Shown here: positions 1 through 19,390 of the stretch, piece after piece
How the letters are laid out: the number at the start of each line of letters is the position of its first letter
How positions within the stretch are numbered: position 1 is the stretch's first letter
Assembly (NCBI GenBank): GCA_021613335.1
Contig: JAJTWR010000293.1
Span: 290,001 to 354,000 of the forward strand
DNA length: 64,000 nt
DNA from: Whitmania pigra
Taxonomy: Eukaryota; Annelida; Clitellata; Hirudinida; Haemopidae
Direction of reading: 5' to 3'
Notes under the pieces: generated by a model
Told to the model about the DNA's origin: nothing
What the model saw: the letters and a program-made list of their open reading frames with translations, nothing else
Database searches by the model: none
Translations under genes and position numbers: made by a program

Positions 1-141
1 AGTTGGTAGAGTTTTAAACTCCAAATTACCTAATAGATCACAATAACGCTGTAAATAAGATCAAGATCAGAGTAATTTATGTAGTGCATTATGAATATTC
101 ATGACTCACCCAATGAAATGGTGACGCAATCAGTTACTGAC

Positions 142-7962
<7,821 letters not shown>

Positions 7963-9146
7963 CTGCAATTTAAAGAATATTTATTTATAAAAAGAAGAAT
8001 TTATTAATTTATTTAAAAAATAATTTATGTATCTAATCAAGGAATATTTTATTCGTTTAAAGAATAAATCATTTATCTATTTCACAAATTACCTAAAAAA
8101 AAAAAGTAAAAATGAAAAACAATTTATCTACTCAACAAATAATTTATTTATTAATTTATTTAAAGAATAAATGATTTGAAAGTAATTATGAAACTATGTT
8201 TCATAGGTTTGTATAAAGCTCTTTTAAAAGAAGAGTTGATCGTATAATATTTAATTAATTATTAATATTTAATTAATTAATAATATTATCATCAAAATTG
8301 TTGTTCTCGTGAAGATAATTTTTGTTCTAATTCCAGTTCAAAAACACATAATTTTAGAATTTAACGTTTGAACATGGCATGTTTCTTAATTTCAAATTAA
8401 ATTAATGTTATGGTTTTCCAAATAATTTTCTTCATTATTCTAGGTGTAGTTCTTTAAATTATGTTCGTTTTTATTCTTTTTCTAGTTAACTAATACAAAA
8501 AATATTCGTTCTGATTTTAATTATCATTAACGAAAATATCACTCCTACCAGAGTCGCAATCCACATTGCAACGAAGTCATGAATAATTAAAATAATTGCA
8601 ACGAGGCATTAATTGAAATAAGAATTTGAAATTTTTGAATTTTAAATCTCCAATTCTTCTTAGTTAACGGACTTTAATCAAATAAAAATTTTAATTAATT
8701 TTAAATAAACAATAATTAAATTGTTTAAATATTAATCCATTAATGCACCGAATTCATATACAATGATTACGAATCTAATGATGATCAATAAGAGGAGAGA
8801 GAATGAAAATCCATATCGAATTAACCGTTCAATTCTTGCTGGAAAGCTGAATTTAAAAACAAAGAAATTAAAATCGAACAAACTACAACTCGGCTTGCGA
8901 AATTTCTAAGCATATTTATATTTCTAGGACTCCAAATAGCAACAGCAACACCCACAACGACAACATGTTAACTTGTATTTTGGCGCTGACTTTATAAAGG
9001 GTTCCTAAAGGTTTAAAGTTCAAAGGACAATTTTGTTTATCTCCACTGCAACCAATGAGTGATTGATTAGGAGATCTACATCGTCGTGTAGTATTAAAAA
9101 GATCATTTCAGGCATAAACAATGTACAATACATCTATGTATCAACA

Positions 9147-9197
9147 TAATAATAATAATAATAATAATATAATAATAATAATAATAAATAATAATAA

Positions 9198-9256
<59 letters not shown>

Positions 9257-9267
9257 TTAATAATAAT

Positions 9268-9366
<99 letters not shown>

Positions 9367-9367
9367 C

Positions 9368-9466
<99 letters not shown>
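9147..9466. repeat. AAT trinucleotide microsatellite, about 320 bp
   Basis: A long AAT array (ATT on the other strand) with a few one- or two-base interruptions such as AATATTAAT and AATCATAAT. The poly-Asn and poly-Ile frames through it are not genes. Confidence 0.95.
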
Positions 9467-9594
9467 TTTAATTTGTGTGGTATACTATGTACATGGAGTC
9501 CATTACGTATAACTTTGAGAAGAGTTGAAGAGTTTAACTATGTCACCAAGTTATAAACCAGCTTAGACATTAATAAAATTTTTTTTACAAAGTT

Positions 9595-9660
9595 TTCAAT
9601 TCACTTCAATTTAATTCAATTTAATTCAATTCACTTCAATTCACCTCAATTTAATTCACT
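9595..9660. repeat. 10-bp minisatellite (TTCAATT[T/C]A family)
   Basis: About six imperfect copies of a 10-bp unit alternating 'TTCAATTTAA' and 'TTCAATTCAC'. Non-coding, between the DUF885 gene and CHORDC1. Confidence 0.75.
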
Positions 9661-11339
9661 TTGCAGTTCATGTCTTTTTGACACACAACCAAGAATATCA
9701 AGGGGTTTAAAGATTGATCATTTTCCGCAGTAAAAAGCTAGATTTCGTCAGCAGCAAATCGATCGTCGTCGTCATCATCATCATCATCACGTTTCTCCTC
9801 GTATTTTCACCATCATCATCATCATTTCAATCCGCCCATCTTACATCATCGTCGTCGTCTTAGAAGAATGTTTCCAGGAGTGTGGCTCAGGACCTCCATT
9901 GAGTCGACCAATTTAAAAGATGAATCACTCGATTTTCCTTGCAGTTTCTTTTGAGAGGACATCTTCCAACTAATGACTCTTTCAGAGCGCTTCTGAGATC
10001 GAAAGTAAAAATTGCTGGGTTTTGAGAATGTTTCTTTCGAAGTTTGAAGTTTACAACTTCATCTTAGCAGCATCTTGGGTCAAAGCATTTAAATTACGGA
10101 GTGAATCTAATGAATTTTTTTTCCCGTTTCCTAACGAGTGAGAAATGTAAAATATTTACGCAGAATATTTAAAGCAAAGAGAACAGCAATAAATAAATTA
10201 ATCGATGATGCATTAATAACTAAATGTAACCTTGACAACTTTATTTCTTCTAAATAAACATAATATTCGTGAACAAAAATAATAATGTTTTACGCTCGTA
10301 GCATAAAAAATAAAGCTCCTTGAAAAACTGGAACACCTTCTCACAATCGACCAAATTCAACCAGCAAACACAATAACTGGTCGGCAACTCGGGCAAGGCT
10401 TGATGCTTTGCCACTACGAATCGCGTGACTTTAGCGGCGGTGTGCCACTTTCAGATTGAAGAAATTAGTGGCAAATGATGCTTTATGAGATGGAAAGAGA
10501 ACAGGAGATGAATAGGAATGAGATTCATTCCATGATTCAGGAAATTCTCGCTCCTCCGATCACCTCTATGTCGACATGATCTCTCAAACGATTTGCAATA
10601 AGGGCCTTTTCAGAGACCTTTTTATTTACAAAAAGATTACCAACAAAATTCTGAAGAGCTATACAAAGTGTTTAAAAAATTTAAATGAATAAGTTATTAA
10701 AATAATGAACTTATTAAGCAAGATAATTAAAGAACTGTCAGTGGTCCGACGTGAGACGTAGTTCTCATTTTAAGAGTAATAACATGACACAGATGGTCGT
10801 CTAAACCTCAAAGAGGGAGGGAGGAGATTGGATGGATATGACTAATTGCCTGAAGTGGTGGTGGGGTTCGAATATTCCATAAATTGCAAAGAAGACTAAT
10901 GATCAAACAGCATCTGGAACGAAAATGAAATTTCTCTTCATCTATGCCCATAAAAGCTTGGATAATGGTAAATGATCTTTGCAGCAACTTTCGGAAGTTG
11001 TTAAAATATTGTTGAGCAGTTTTTACAATATCACAAAAATTCTAAATTGATTTTCTGAAGATAAGGTCATTTATTTTTTTTAATTTATATAATGATTTAA
11101 AGCAAAATCTTTGACTTTAATGTAATTAATAAAAATTTTCAGAGATTTTTTTCTTGTGGCGAAATGCTGGATTTGTCTGCAATTATTTTTTACTAAACTA
11201 GTCATTCAAAGAAAAATATAAAAAATGGTAATTTAATAAGCAAAACATTGTAATAAAATGTTTAGTTTCGAAAAAAAGTTTCACATTTCGCCTCAGTATT
11301 GATATTTTTTAGAACTGCCGGTAAGCGCGTTGAAGTGTT

Positions 11340-11375
11340 GTTCTAGTTTGTTCTACTCTGTTCTGAGCTGGTTCG
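11340..11375 (+). promoter_or_regulatory. Possible step-type heat shock element upstream of CHORDC1
   Basis: TTC triplets occur at 11341, 11351, 11361 and 11372, that is, nTTCn blocks separated by about 5 bp. This is the spacing of a step-type heat shock element, in which every other inverted GAA block is missing. The motif is about 280 bp upstream of the CHORDC1 start codon, where its 5' untranslated exon or promoter would lie. Mammalian CHORDC1 is known to be heat-inducible through HSF1, so the match is biologically sensible, but this is a pattern match only. Confidence 0.4.
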
Positions 11376-11653
11376 GTAGCAGGTCTGTGTTCGCTTAGAC
11401 TTTCGTATTATCTGAGCTCTTGGATTAATTTCGTCGGTTAGAAATGTTCAAATATTATTCTGATTATTGATTTACCAAGCTTTTCTGAATATTTTATTGA
11501 ATAGTGCATTGCGTGAGTGCTGTGTGCTAAAGTTGGTATGATGTGGTTATCCAAATTATAAATGGAAGTGTTTTTTGGTAATTTTTAAAATTATTAAAAT
11601 TGTTATGATCATTGACTGGAGTTTGTATATAACCTTTTTTAAAGCAGACAAGA

Positions 11654-13897
11654 ATGGAGGACTCTACTCTCTACTGTTACAACAAAGGCTGTGGAGTTAG
11701 GTTCAATCCATCAGAGAATAGTGAAAGTAATTGGTCAATTTAAGATCTTTAGTTTATTTTCATTTAGTGACAATAATTTTTCAAAATTTTAACAACTCCA
11801 AAAGTAACTAAGAACGAAGAGAAATTATGTTAAATATTTTATAGCTTCTTGCCGCTACCATCCTGGTCAGCCAGTCTTCCATGATGCTCTGAAAGGCTGG
11901 TCATGCTGCAACAAGAAGAGCACGGACTTCACAGAATTCCTCAACATACCTGGATGTTCTACTGGATTTCACACCAATGAGAAGCCTGTTGTAGAGACTC
12001 CAGTCCAGGTTTGGAACATTTAATAACTACTTTGGACAAATTTTTAAATTATTCAGAACTTTTTGATCTGATAATGAACTGATTTCATTTTGTTTTCATT
12101 TAAATTTCTTCCTTGCTTGATTTATATTTATGTTCTGTTGCTGTTTCCGTCATTTTTTTATGAAAATAAATTTCTAGAAACCAGTGGAAGTCCCTGAAAT
12201 GAAGCCGATTGCAAAACCCATACAGCCTCCTATGGAAAGGCCCTCTGATAAGGAACCCCTGGTCATGCTGGGGGTCGACATCGCACCATCCTACAAATTG
12301 ACCCTCGAGAAACAAATGTCCGAGAACCAAGGGCAAAATGTCGACGCTGAAGCAGGTAAGCAGTTTGGACGGGGGTCGAGTGTAATGCTGAACATTACTG
12401 CTAAATTGTTGGTTTCTAATTGTGCTATTAATAAACAATGATTATTAATGATTTAATTGTTTCAAATGTAATGTGATTAGTAAGGTGGTATGTGTTTAAT
12501 TTTTCCAGATAATGGTGTTGTTACTGAAGGAACTTCATGCAGAAACAATGGCTGTAGGACTGTAAGTTTGTTTAAAATGTCCCTCCTAGTTAATAAATAT
12601 GGAGGTCAAATAATTTAATCTTTTATCGATGAATGTGACAGTTGATCAGTTTAGATCAATGGATTCTTGACAACGTTTATTTTTAAATTATTCTTCATGC
12701 AGACTTACAAAGATGAGTCGAGCAATGACGAGACCTGTGTCTACCACTCTGGAATCCCCATCTTCCATGAGGGGTTAATATTGTTAACTAATATATAATT
12801 AGATTGTTAACTATGATATAGTTATATTATGTATTAATTAGCATTATCTAAATTATTAATTTGGTTAAATTGTTCATTACTAATAACTTGCATCCATTCA
12901 CAGCATGAAGTACTGGTCGTGTTGCCAGCAAAAGACAACAGACTTCTCAAACTTCCTCAACCAAGCTGGATGTATCTCTGGCAAACATGTCTGGACCAAG
13001 AAGGTATTTTATTTTATTTTTAGAAGTTTTATTTATTCATTCTTTACTGCAATTGTGTTATTAGGACTGTTATTGTAACCGGAGCTTCCACCTTTAAAGT
13101 TGCTTTAATGAAATAATGCTGCTAGTATTGCATGCTAACAGTCCTTACCTAACTGAGCATTTAAGATGGTGCTCCCAGACTGTGAAGATCACATGTGACA
13201 CCATAATGTTAAATGTTGCTATTAGTAATATTAGTTTTAAACTAATAATAATAATAATGCCTTAGCCTAGATTTGAGCTAAGAAGTTGTGCCATGTGAAA
13301 TTGGCATTCTAATGTCTGGTGTTTTGTCGACTTGAACAATACAAGCAACTCATTATTATAACATAGAAATTTTATTAATAATTAGAATACCATAACAAAT
13401 TATTATGGTCATTCTAAAAGGTGTCGATTTAAACATTCCAGGATGATGGAACGAAAGTGTCTTGTCGTCATGACTGGCACCAGACGCCCTCCTTCGTCAC
13501 CATCTCTGTCTTCTCGAAGCTCCCTTCTCCTGCCAAGACTGTTGTCAAGGTCAACAAGGTTGTCTGCAGCATCTCCATTGAGTTTGATAATGGAAAGAAT
13601 ATTTTCCAGAAGGATATTGTGCTCAGAGGAGTGAGTAGTTGTTCAAAGTGCTAGTTAACATGGGTTTAGTTACTTAATTTAGTTAAGTAAAGGCTGTTTA
13701 GCTAAATCATTTTTGAGTATGACTTAATCACTATTATTATTGTCATCGTCGTCATTGTGAGGCTTTCATTACAAATGTTCTCTTTGTCCAAACAGGTGAT
13801 TGACCCAGAAAAAAGTCAGGTGAAGGTCATGGGGTCAAAGGTGGAAATAAATTTGAAGAAAGCAGAACCAGGCAGTTGGTCTGTTCTGGAGTTGTAG
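11654..13897 (+). CDS. CHORDC1: Cysteine- and histidine-rich domain-containing protein 1 (CHORDC1 / morgana)
   Basis: HSP90 co-chaperone that binds zinc and ties HSP90 to centrosome and ROCK control in other animals. Eight exons: 11654-11726, 11845-12008, 12178-12355, 12509-12561, 12703-12773, 12904-13003, 13442-13630 and 13796-13897. They sum to 930 nt (309 aa; human is 332 aa) and every junction keeps phase with GT-AG borders. CHORD I covers about residues 6-70 ([12 protein letters not shown], the CxYHPG block, [15 protein letters not shown]). A linker follows, then CHORD II about 148-207 ([29 protein letters not shown]) and a C-terminal CS/p23-like domain about 215-300 ([13 protein letters not shown] onward). 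All Cys/His positions I expect in both CHORDs are present. The start is the first ATG in the exon carrying CHORD I. Identification is firm. Confidence 0.96.
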
Positions 13898-16224
13898 AAC
13901 TCCAGATTTATGGATAAACATGAATATTTATGTGAATGTGTGAATGGATTGCAGAATGACTGTCCTGTCTCAACCTATTTGACTAAAAATAGGCCTCTAT
14001 GTCAGTAAAGTTTTTAGGAAAGTAAAACTGTGTATCATCTCAATTGATGGTCTGCTTTTGAATCTGGACAATGATTGTTGAGTAATTCAAAAAGCATAGA
14101 TGAGCACTTGATGGCTTAAGATTGTCATGTTTCCTATAAATTGTTGGCTTTCACATAATGCTTGAGAAATGAACCACGAGAACGGGCACACGACGCTTCC
14201 AGTCCAAGGCCACTAAGAGAAAAAAGTGCCGGTCCGAGACTTTCTGGGCCCCTTTCAGCCGCTAGTCATATCTAGATGATTCAGTTGTGCTACATATGTT
14301 CTGAGGAATTCGGAATCCTCTTAAAAGCTATTACAGATAATGCTGCAAAGATCTATAAAATGGGAAAAGTGCCATTGCTGCAGATCAATGTAGATGAAAG
14401 GAGAAGTGCTGGATATTACAAAGTGGGGCCATTAAATTGTCAATTAACTTGCACAATTCATTCTGATACGGAATAGTTTGGATGTGAAAATCGAGAGTAA
14501 ATTGAGAATATACGACACAAATTAAGGTAGGTTTAATAATTTGAGACGTATATGTATGACAGTTGGAATTCTGTAACGGAAAAAATAGCTGCGCATTAAC
14601 TTAACTTTACACATTATATAAAGTTAAATAAAAAGATTTTAAGGTGGCGATTAAAGTTTTATCAATATAAATCATAAATGATTAACAGCTTCATCTGAAT
14701 TGTATTGAAGAAAAAATAAATTCAATAGCTTCATCAGCTTTTATGGGCCCCTTAAAATTGATCCAGCCTCAGCTATTAACTGAGGATTCCAAGTAGATTA
14801 ATGATTATTCACAATCAATGAGTAGACTTAACATTAAATTTTACATAGTAATGTCGACGAATAGTTTACGTAAAATTGAATGCGATTAGCAGGGCTGCCA
14901 GTGAGATTTTTGAAAAAAAGCCCAGATCGCTCGAACAAAAAAACCAAGGTCGTGCTAAAGCAACTTTTATTGTCAATTATTATCATTTTTTTAATTACGA
15001 TTAATGTTATTATACATAGCCATTGACTTCCAATTAAATAAAGATCAGATTAATTATGAAACAAGTCACACACAATTTTATTTTGATTCAAAAATTCAAC
15101 AGTCACTGTCAGAAATTGGCATCATCATAAAAATCAAATAAAGATTAGACTAATAATGAAATAAGTCAAGCGTAATTTCATTTTAATAATTTTTTAAAAT
15201 TTAATTTAAAAATTCTGCAGAGTCAGTGTTGGAAACTACATCATCACAATTAGCAAAATTTAATTTGAGTCTTGGATGTTGTGTTTCCTATTGTTGCCTT
15301 TCCTTTGCCAGCAATGTCCTTGCATCACATCACCAACCAAACTCTTGCCAGGAATGAATTTGGAACATCTATCCCGGACAATTGCTTGTTTGGCTAACGA
15401 GCGAGAGCTTACCGTCCCAAACAAGTTTGTTAGCCAGTTTTGACCAATTTCACATGTCAAAATTCGAGAAAAAACAGAGTGTGTTCAGCCATAAATAGCT
15501 CAGTTTGAGTTACTTAATCTTGAATTAAAAGCTCGTTACAAGTTTTACAAAATTGGTCAATATCCAAAACTGTACCTCGGGCCTTCATGTTTTTCACATG
15601 TTTCTGGGCCAACAGACCTGATTTATTAGTGTTATTCAATAAACAGGAATATAATATCATATAATATTAGCTCATCTCGGGGTTATAGAACCGCTTTTGC
15701 TAAATCGAATGTTAAATGCAGCTCCGCAATTTGTTTGGTTCCAACCTTCTGCTCTATGAATCCAATTCACATAAATGGTCAATACTTGGTCTTTCAAGCG
15801 ACTTTATAAACAGCTTATATTGAATCTCCATAACATGTATAATCCAACAATCACTTAAACCGCTCTTTGAAATTACTGTAGTTATAGTTGGACAAACGAC
15901 AGCGGGGTTTTTCTTTTTAGGATGTTTCCTGTTCATGGTGGATGTCATGTAAATTTTGAAAGAACAAAGAAAAGACAATGTCAAGTTTACAAATATATTT
16001 ATGATTCATAGCTTATATGTTTGGTAACGCTAGCCCCTCATTGATCACTAAACGTTATTATTTATTAAAAACTTTCCCTTACACAAGGTTTGTATGCGCT
16101 ACCTTCATCATACAGCAATTAACGATTTCGCAATGTAAATAAAGTCTTTTCAATTTTATGTTCATTTATTAGAAACATTTTAAACTGAATTAAATCAAAT
16201 CCAAAGGCTGCTCCCCTGTTTTTT
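13898..16224. other. Intergenic region between CHORDC1 and TFIIF-alpha copy A
   Basis: It holds the CHORDC1 3' UTR and about 2 kb with only short frames. Minus-strand frames at 15260-15640 and 15754-15984 look like pieces of a decayed ORF, but I cannot name a family. One copy of a 60-bp direct repeat lies at 15976-16035. A minus-strand AATAAA near 16165 suits polyadenylation of TFIIF-alpha copy A. Confidence 0.5.
15976..16035 (+). repeat. 60-bp direct repeat, left copy
   Basis: Matches 17968-18027 at 56 of 60 bases by eye, in the same orientation and with no gaps. The two copies bracket the intronless TFIIF-alpha gene at a distance of 1,992 bp. Sequence just outside the 60 bp does not match, so the edges are sharp. 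Confidence 0.85.
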
Positions 16225-17520
16225 TTATAGGAAAAAGTGCTTTGCTCCTTCAATATTCTTCGACTTGGGATTCAGCTTCTTCATGATGAGAATCAGCTTC
16301 TGCTGAAGTTCCTTCTTGGGGAGAGACGTAGAGAACTGAGACGACACCTTCATCATCAATTCAGGGGTAGAGATTGGCTCCTTAAGGCAATCTCGAATAA
16401 AATCTTCCATGTTTTCGATGGCACTACTGACTGGATGTGCTTCCAGTTTGAGTTTCTTGCTGGCGCTCTCAGGACCATCTGATTTCCTTTTCCCATTGAG
16501 TGGGGTGTTATCTTTAACTGTATTTTCCTTAACTCCGGATGGCTCTATAGGTAAGTCGTCGGCGTCTTCATCGGAGTCCGAATCGCCACCGTCTTTCTTC
16601 TCTCCCTCTCCATCGGAATCCTCCTCGTCGTCATCATCACTTTTATCATCAACTAACTGTTCCTCATCATCATCCTGTCCGAAGTCATTAAATTCATCCA
16701 CATCTTCATCTAATGGTTCTTCATCGTCAGAGAGGTAATCCAATTCTTTACCCTCGTCCACGCCCTCATCATCCCCTACTTCGACCGTTTCGTCGTCTTC
16801 GCTCTTTTCGTTTCTCTTTCTTTTTTTGTCCTTCCTATCATGAGTATCATCGTCACTGTTTCGTTCCTCATCGCTGTCACTCAGCGTTTCAGTATTATCG
16901 TCAAAGCTATTTCTTTTTCGGCGCTTGGCGGGTTTGCCTTCGAAGTCATCATCATCGTCTTCGATCTTATCTTTCTTCTTATCGGTCATTATTGCGAAAT
17001 GGTTATATATTTTGTCCTTTTTTTTGAATTGCTCCTCTGCCTCTTCAATGCTGAGGGTCACTAGCTTTGAGACGGGAGCAAAACTGTACCACTCCGAGAT
17101 GGGTAGAGAGATAAATATATTTTGTGGTGTCAGAACGAAGGCCACATATTTGGCGCTCTTCGTGACGCCGCCGTTCTTAGTGCCCTTCATCTTTTTAACA
17201 TCTTTTCCAGCTCCCGTTTTCAGAATGAAAGGCTGGCTTTTTGGGTCGTATTGTCTAGCTTTGAAGCCAAACTTTTTTCGCCTGGCTTCTTCTCGCTTTT
17301 CTTTCCCATATTCACTTCCAGCTCCAGAAGTTGGCATGTCAGTGTCCGTGCCATATATGGATTTGAATTCTTTAAAATTGTTCTCACGCTCTATTTTGAA
17401 TGGACAAGTTTTGAAGTCCACGGAACTGTTGGCATCAAATTTGGCAATGTAGTAATCGAGAGGAGTTCCAGATTTAGGCCTGAAAACCGAGAAGACTCGA
17501 CAATTTTCTTCGTTTGTCAT
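16225..17520 (-). CDS. GTF2F1: Transcription initiation factor IIF subunit alpha (RAP74), intronless copy A
   Basis: Large subunit of TFIIF, which binds RNA polymerase II and TFIIB during initiation. A single open exon of 431 aa (human RAP74 is a little over 500). The N-terminal dimerisation half (about 1-165) has the family block MPTSGAGSEYGKEKREEARRKK and a central WYSFAPVSK. A long acidic/Lys-rich region follows (about 180-345). The C-terminal winged helix (about 368-431, MEDFIRDCLKEPISTPEL... to the end) is complete, and in the family it contacts FCP1 and TFIIB. The start is the first ATG, in a place equivalent to the start of copy B. No frameshift or stop disrupts it, so it is likely functional. 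There are no introns, unlike most neighbours, which suggests origin by retroposition or intron loss. Confidence 0.93.
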   Translation of the reverse strand: MTNEENCRVFSVFRPKSGTPLDYYIAKFDANSSVDFKTCPFKIERENNFKEFKSIYGTDTDMPTSGAGSEYGKEKREEARRKKFGFKARQYDPKSQPFILKTGAGKDVKKMKGTKNGGVTKSAKYVAFVLTPQNIFISLPISEWYSFAPVSKLVTLSIEEAEEQFKKKDKIYNHFAIMTDKKKDKIEDDDDDFEGKPAKRRKRNSFDDNTETLSDSDEERNSDDDTHDRKDKKRKRNEKSEDDETVEVGDDEGVDEGKELDYLSDDEEPLDEDVDEFNDFGQDDDEEQLVDDKSDDDDEEDSDGEGEKKDGGDSDSDEDADDLPIEPSGVKENTVKDNTPLNGKRKSDGPESASKKLKLEAHPVSSAIENMEDFIRDCLKEPISTPELMMKVSSQFSTSLPKKELQQKLILIMKKLNPKSKNIEGAKHFFL

Positions 17521-18870
17521 TTCGATTTTCACTTTTAAATGCTTACTCAACTGATTTAAGTCAATTAACAACTTAATGTAGAGATGTGATTGATGATTGT
17601 ATTATATTATTGTAATTGACTATAGCGATACATGTGTCGACTTAGAAATAAAAGATCCTGAATATAATCTAATTACAAAAATTGTGATTACTTTTTTAAA
17701 ATTAATTTTTCATTTTTTTTAAATAAACTTATTTAAATGTTTTTTATGTATATTTCTTATTGAACTTTAAATTAATGACAGACTTTTATAATTTAACATC
17801 TTTAATGAATCAGTTTTATGTCATTTATGTTAATTCGCGATTCCGCTAATATGCAGTAATTGATGGTTATTAAAATGGCCCGATGAAGACTAAAATTAAT
17901 TACTTTAAAAACATGTTTCTTCCTAGCTACATACATTTTGTTCAGCTTACTGCTGCCTTGAATAAAACAATGTCAAGTGTAAAAATATATTTATAATTCA
18001 TAGCTTATATGTTTGGTAACGTTAGCCTCGCAACAATAGTGTTAATTAATGACTAAGAAAGGCACTTAATATACATTTCAGTACATTCGTTTCTTAATTT
18101 TGTGATCTACATCGTCGGTATGTAGTTTAAACATTGGAATTAAATTAATTTAAATTCATCCTTTATTAAACATTGGATTTCTATATAAGAACTTTGGGTC
18201 AACGATACAATTAATTCGAATAATCCTGAATATAAACAGTGCCGCACATACCTAGCTGGACAATTACGCCAGTTTTGTTGCCCCTTCCCTGACAATTAAA
18301 AAAAAAGATTTCTTTGGTTGATCGAGTCTCCTAGTCCTGACATATCTCGACCTCGCCTAACCAGTGAATATAAAGTTCGAATAATACTCCGACTTAGAAC
18401 TTGTTTTTCATAGTATCAAAAGAGGGTCTCGGCATTGAATGTTTATATCCAAAGGGGTGTCGGGCGGCCCGACTCGGGCCTATCAGATCCTGACCTGTCA
18501 ATGTTTTATTGGTGAGAAAGTTTGTCTACAGGTAGATATATGAATTTTAAATTTTTTATAAATTAATTTTAATCATTTGTTAAAATGTTTTATTTATTTT
18601 TTTACTACTTTATTGTTTTATTTTTTAGTAGTCGATATTGCTTGAGAGTTGTTCTTATAATCGGATGCTTAAACTATTGTGTTTATTTGGCTGCCTTTTG
18701 GTAGTTTTGCTAACTTTCGTTTTGAATCATTTTGAGAATTCAATTAGCTATCAATTATTTAATAAACAGCAACAAAATTAATTAGATTATTAAATTAAGC
18801 AATTTTTATTAAATTTTGCTTAACCTCAATGAAGCGACTACGTCATCGTGAAATTACGTAAAGTTTGAAA
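17521..18870. other. Upstream region of TFIIF-alpha copy A
   Basis: AT-rich non-coding sequence containing the promoter of copy A and the right copy of the 60-bp repeat. No other gene recognised. Confidence 0.5.
17968..18027 (+). repeat. 60-bp direct repeat, right copy
   Basis: Partner of 15976-16035 (56/60 identical by eye). It contains the shared TTCATAGCTTATATGTTTGG core. Confidence 0.85.
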
Positions 18871-18965
18871 TAAGCCTTGAGCCAATGAGAAGCTCTCCCG
18901 AAGGCATTTGATAATAAAAGTAAGTCCCAAATGACGTGGATCAATCGAATTCAAGTAGTCAAGCA
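18838..18965. promoter_or_regulatory. Cluster of bZIP-like and CCAAT sites
   Basis: Within about 120 bp there are TACGTCATC (CRE-like), ATTACGTAA (C/EBP or PAR-bZIP-like), CCAATGAG (CCAAT box) and AATGACGTGG (CRE/ATF6-like). Together they look like a promoter or enhancer just before the tandem array begins. No coding exon was recognised immediately downstream, so the target gene is unknown. Confidence 0.35.
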
Positions 18966-19390
18966 GGATATTTTTGCGGTGATTTCCTAAAAAGGATCAA
19001 TTTCAGTGAGCTCATATTTTAATTTGTTAGTTTAATATTAGGTATTATTTATGGTAATTTATAATAATATATAATAAATATTTATAATAATACCTATTAC
19101 TTCAAAAAGAATGACGCAACACAAAGAAAAAAATGCATACATCGAGTGAGTTTAATATTTATTTAATTGTCGTTAAATGCGTGATATTCGAGCCACTGTA
19201 TGGCTAGAAACTCCTTGGTGCAATTAAAGTCGACCACTCTTAAACAGACAAGGAGACACAAGAGAGGTCAAAAGGTGAAACTGAACGAATTTGTTCCGAT
19301 CTAATATTTTGATGAATGAGATTACTAAGAAATATTGATCAACTTATTGGTTAAAATTGCAATGGGATATGATTACTCTGAATATTTAGT

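Larger units (their letters stand above)
7963..11653. other. Intergenic / 5' regions of the DUF885 gene and CHORDC1
   Basis: No convincing exon was recognised here. It must hold the missing 5' exon or exons of the DUF885 gene (minus) or their intron, and the promoter of CHORDC1 (plus). It contains the AAT microsatellite, a 10-bp repeat, a stretch of CATCAT/GTCGTC near 9757-9865 and the heat-shock-like motif near 11341. Confidence 0.5.

Noticed and set aside
9103..9471. Poly-Ile and poly-Asn open frames
   Set aside because: Pure AAT microsatellite with no gene context.
14890..15000. GCAGGGCTGCCAGTGAG as a possible transposon terminus
   Set aside because: No inverted partner was found within the surrounding 2 kb and no transposase remnant could be named.
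16237..17538. Several plus-strand frames opposite TFIIF-alpha copy A (and likewise at 36546-37603)
   Set aside because: Shadows of the acidic, low-complexity coding strand; they occur opposite both copies at the same places and lack start or splice context.
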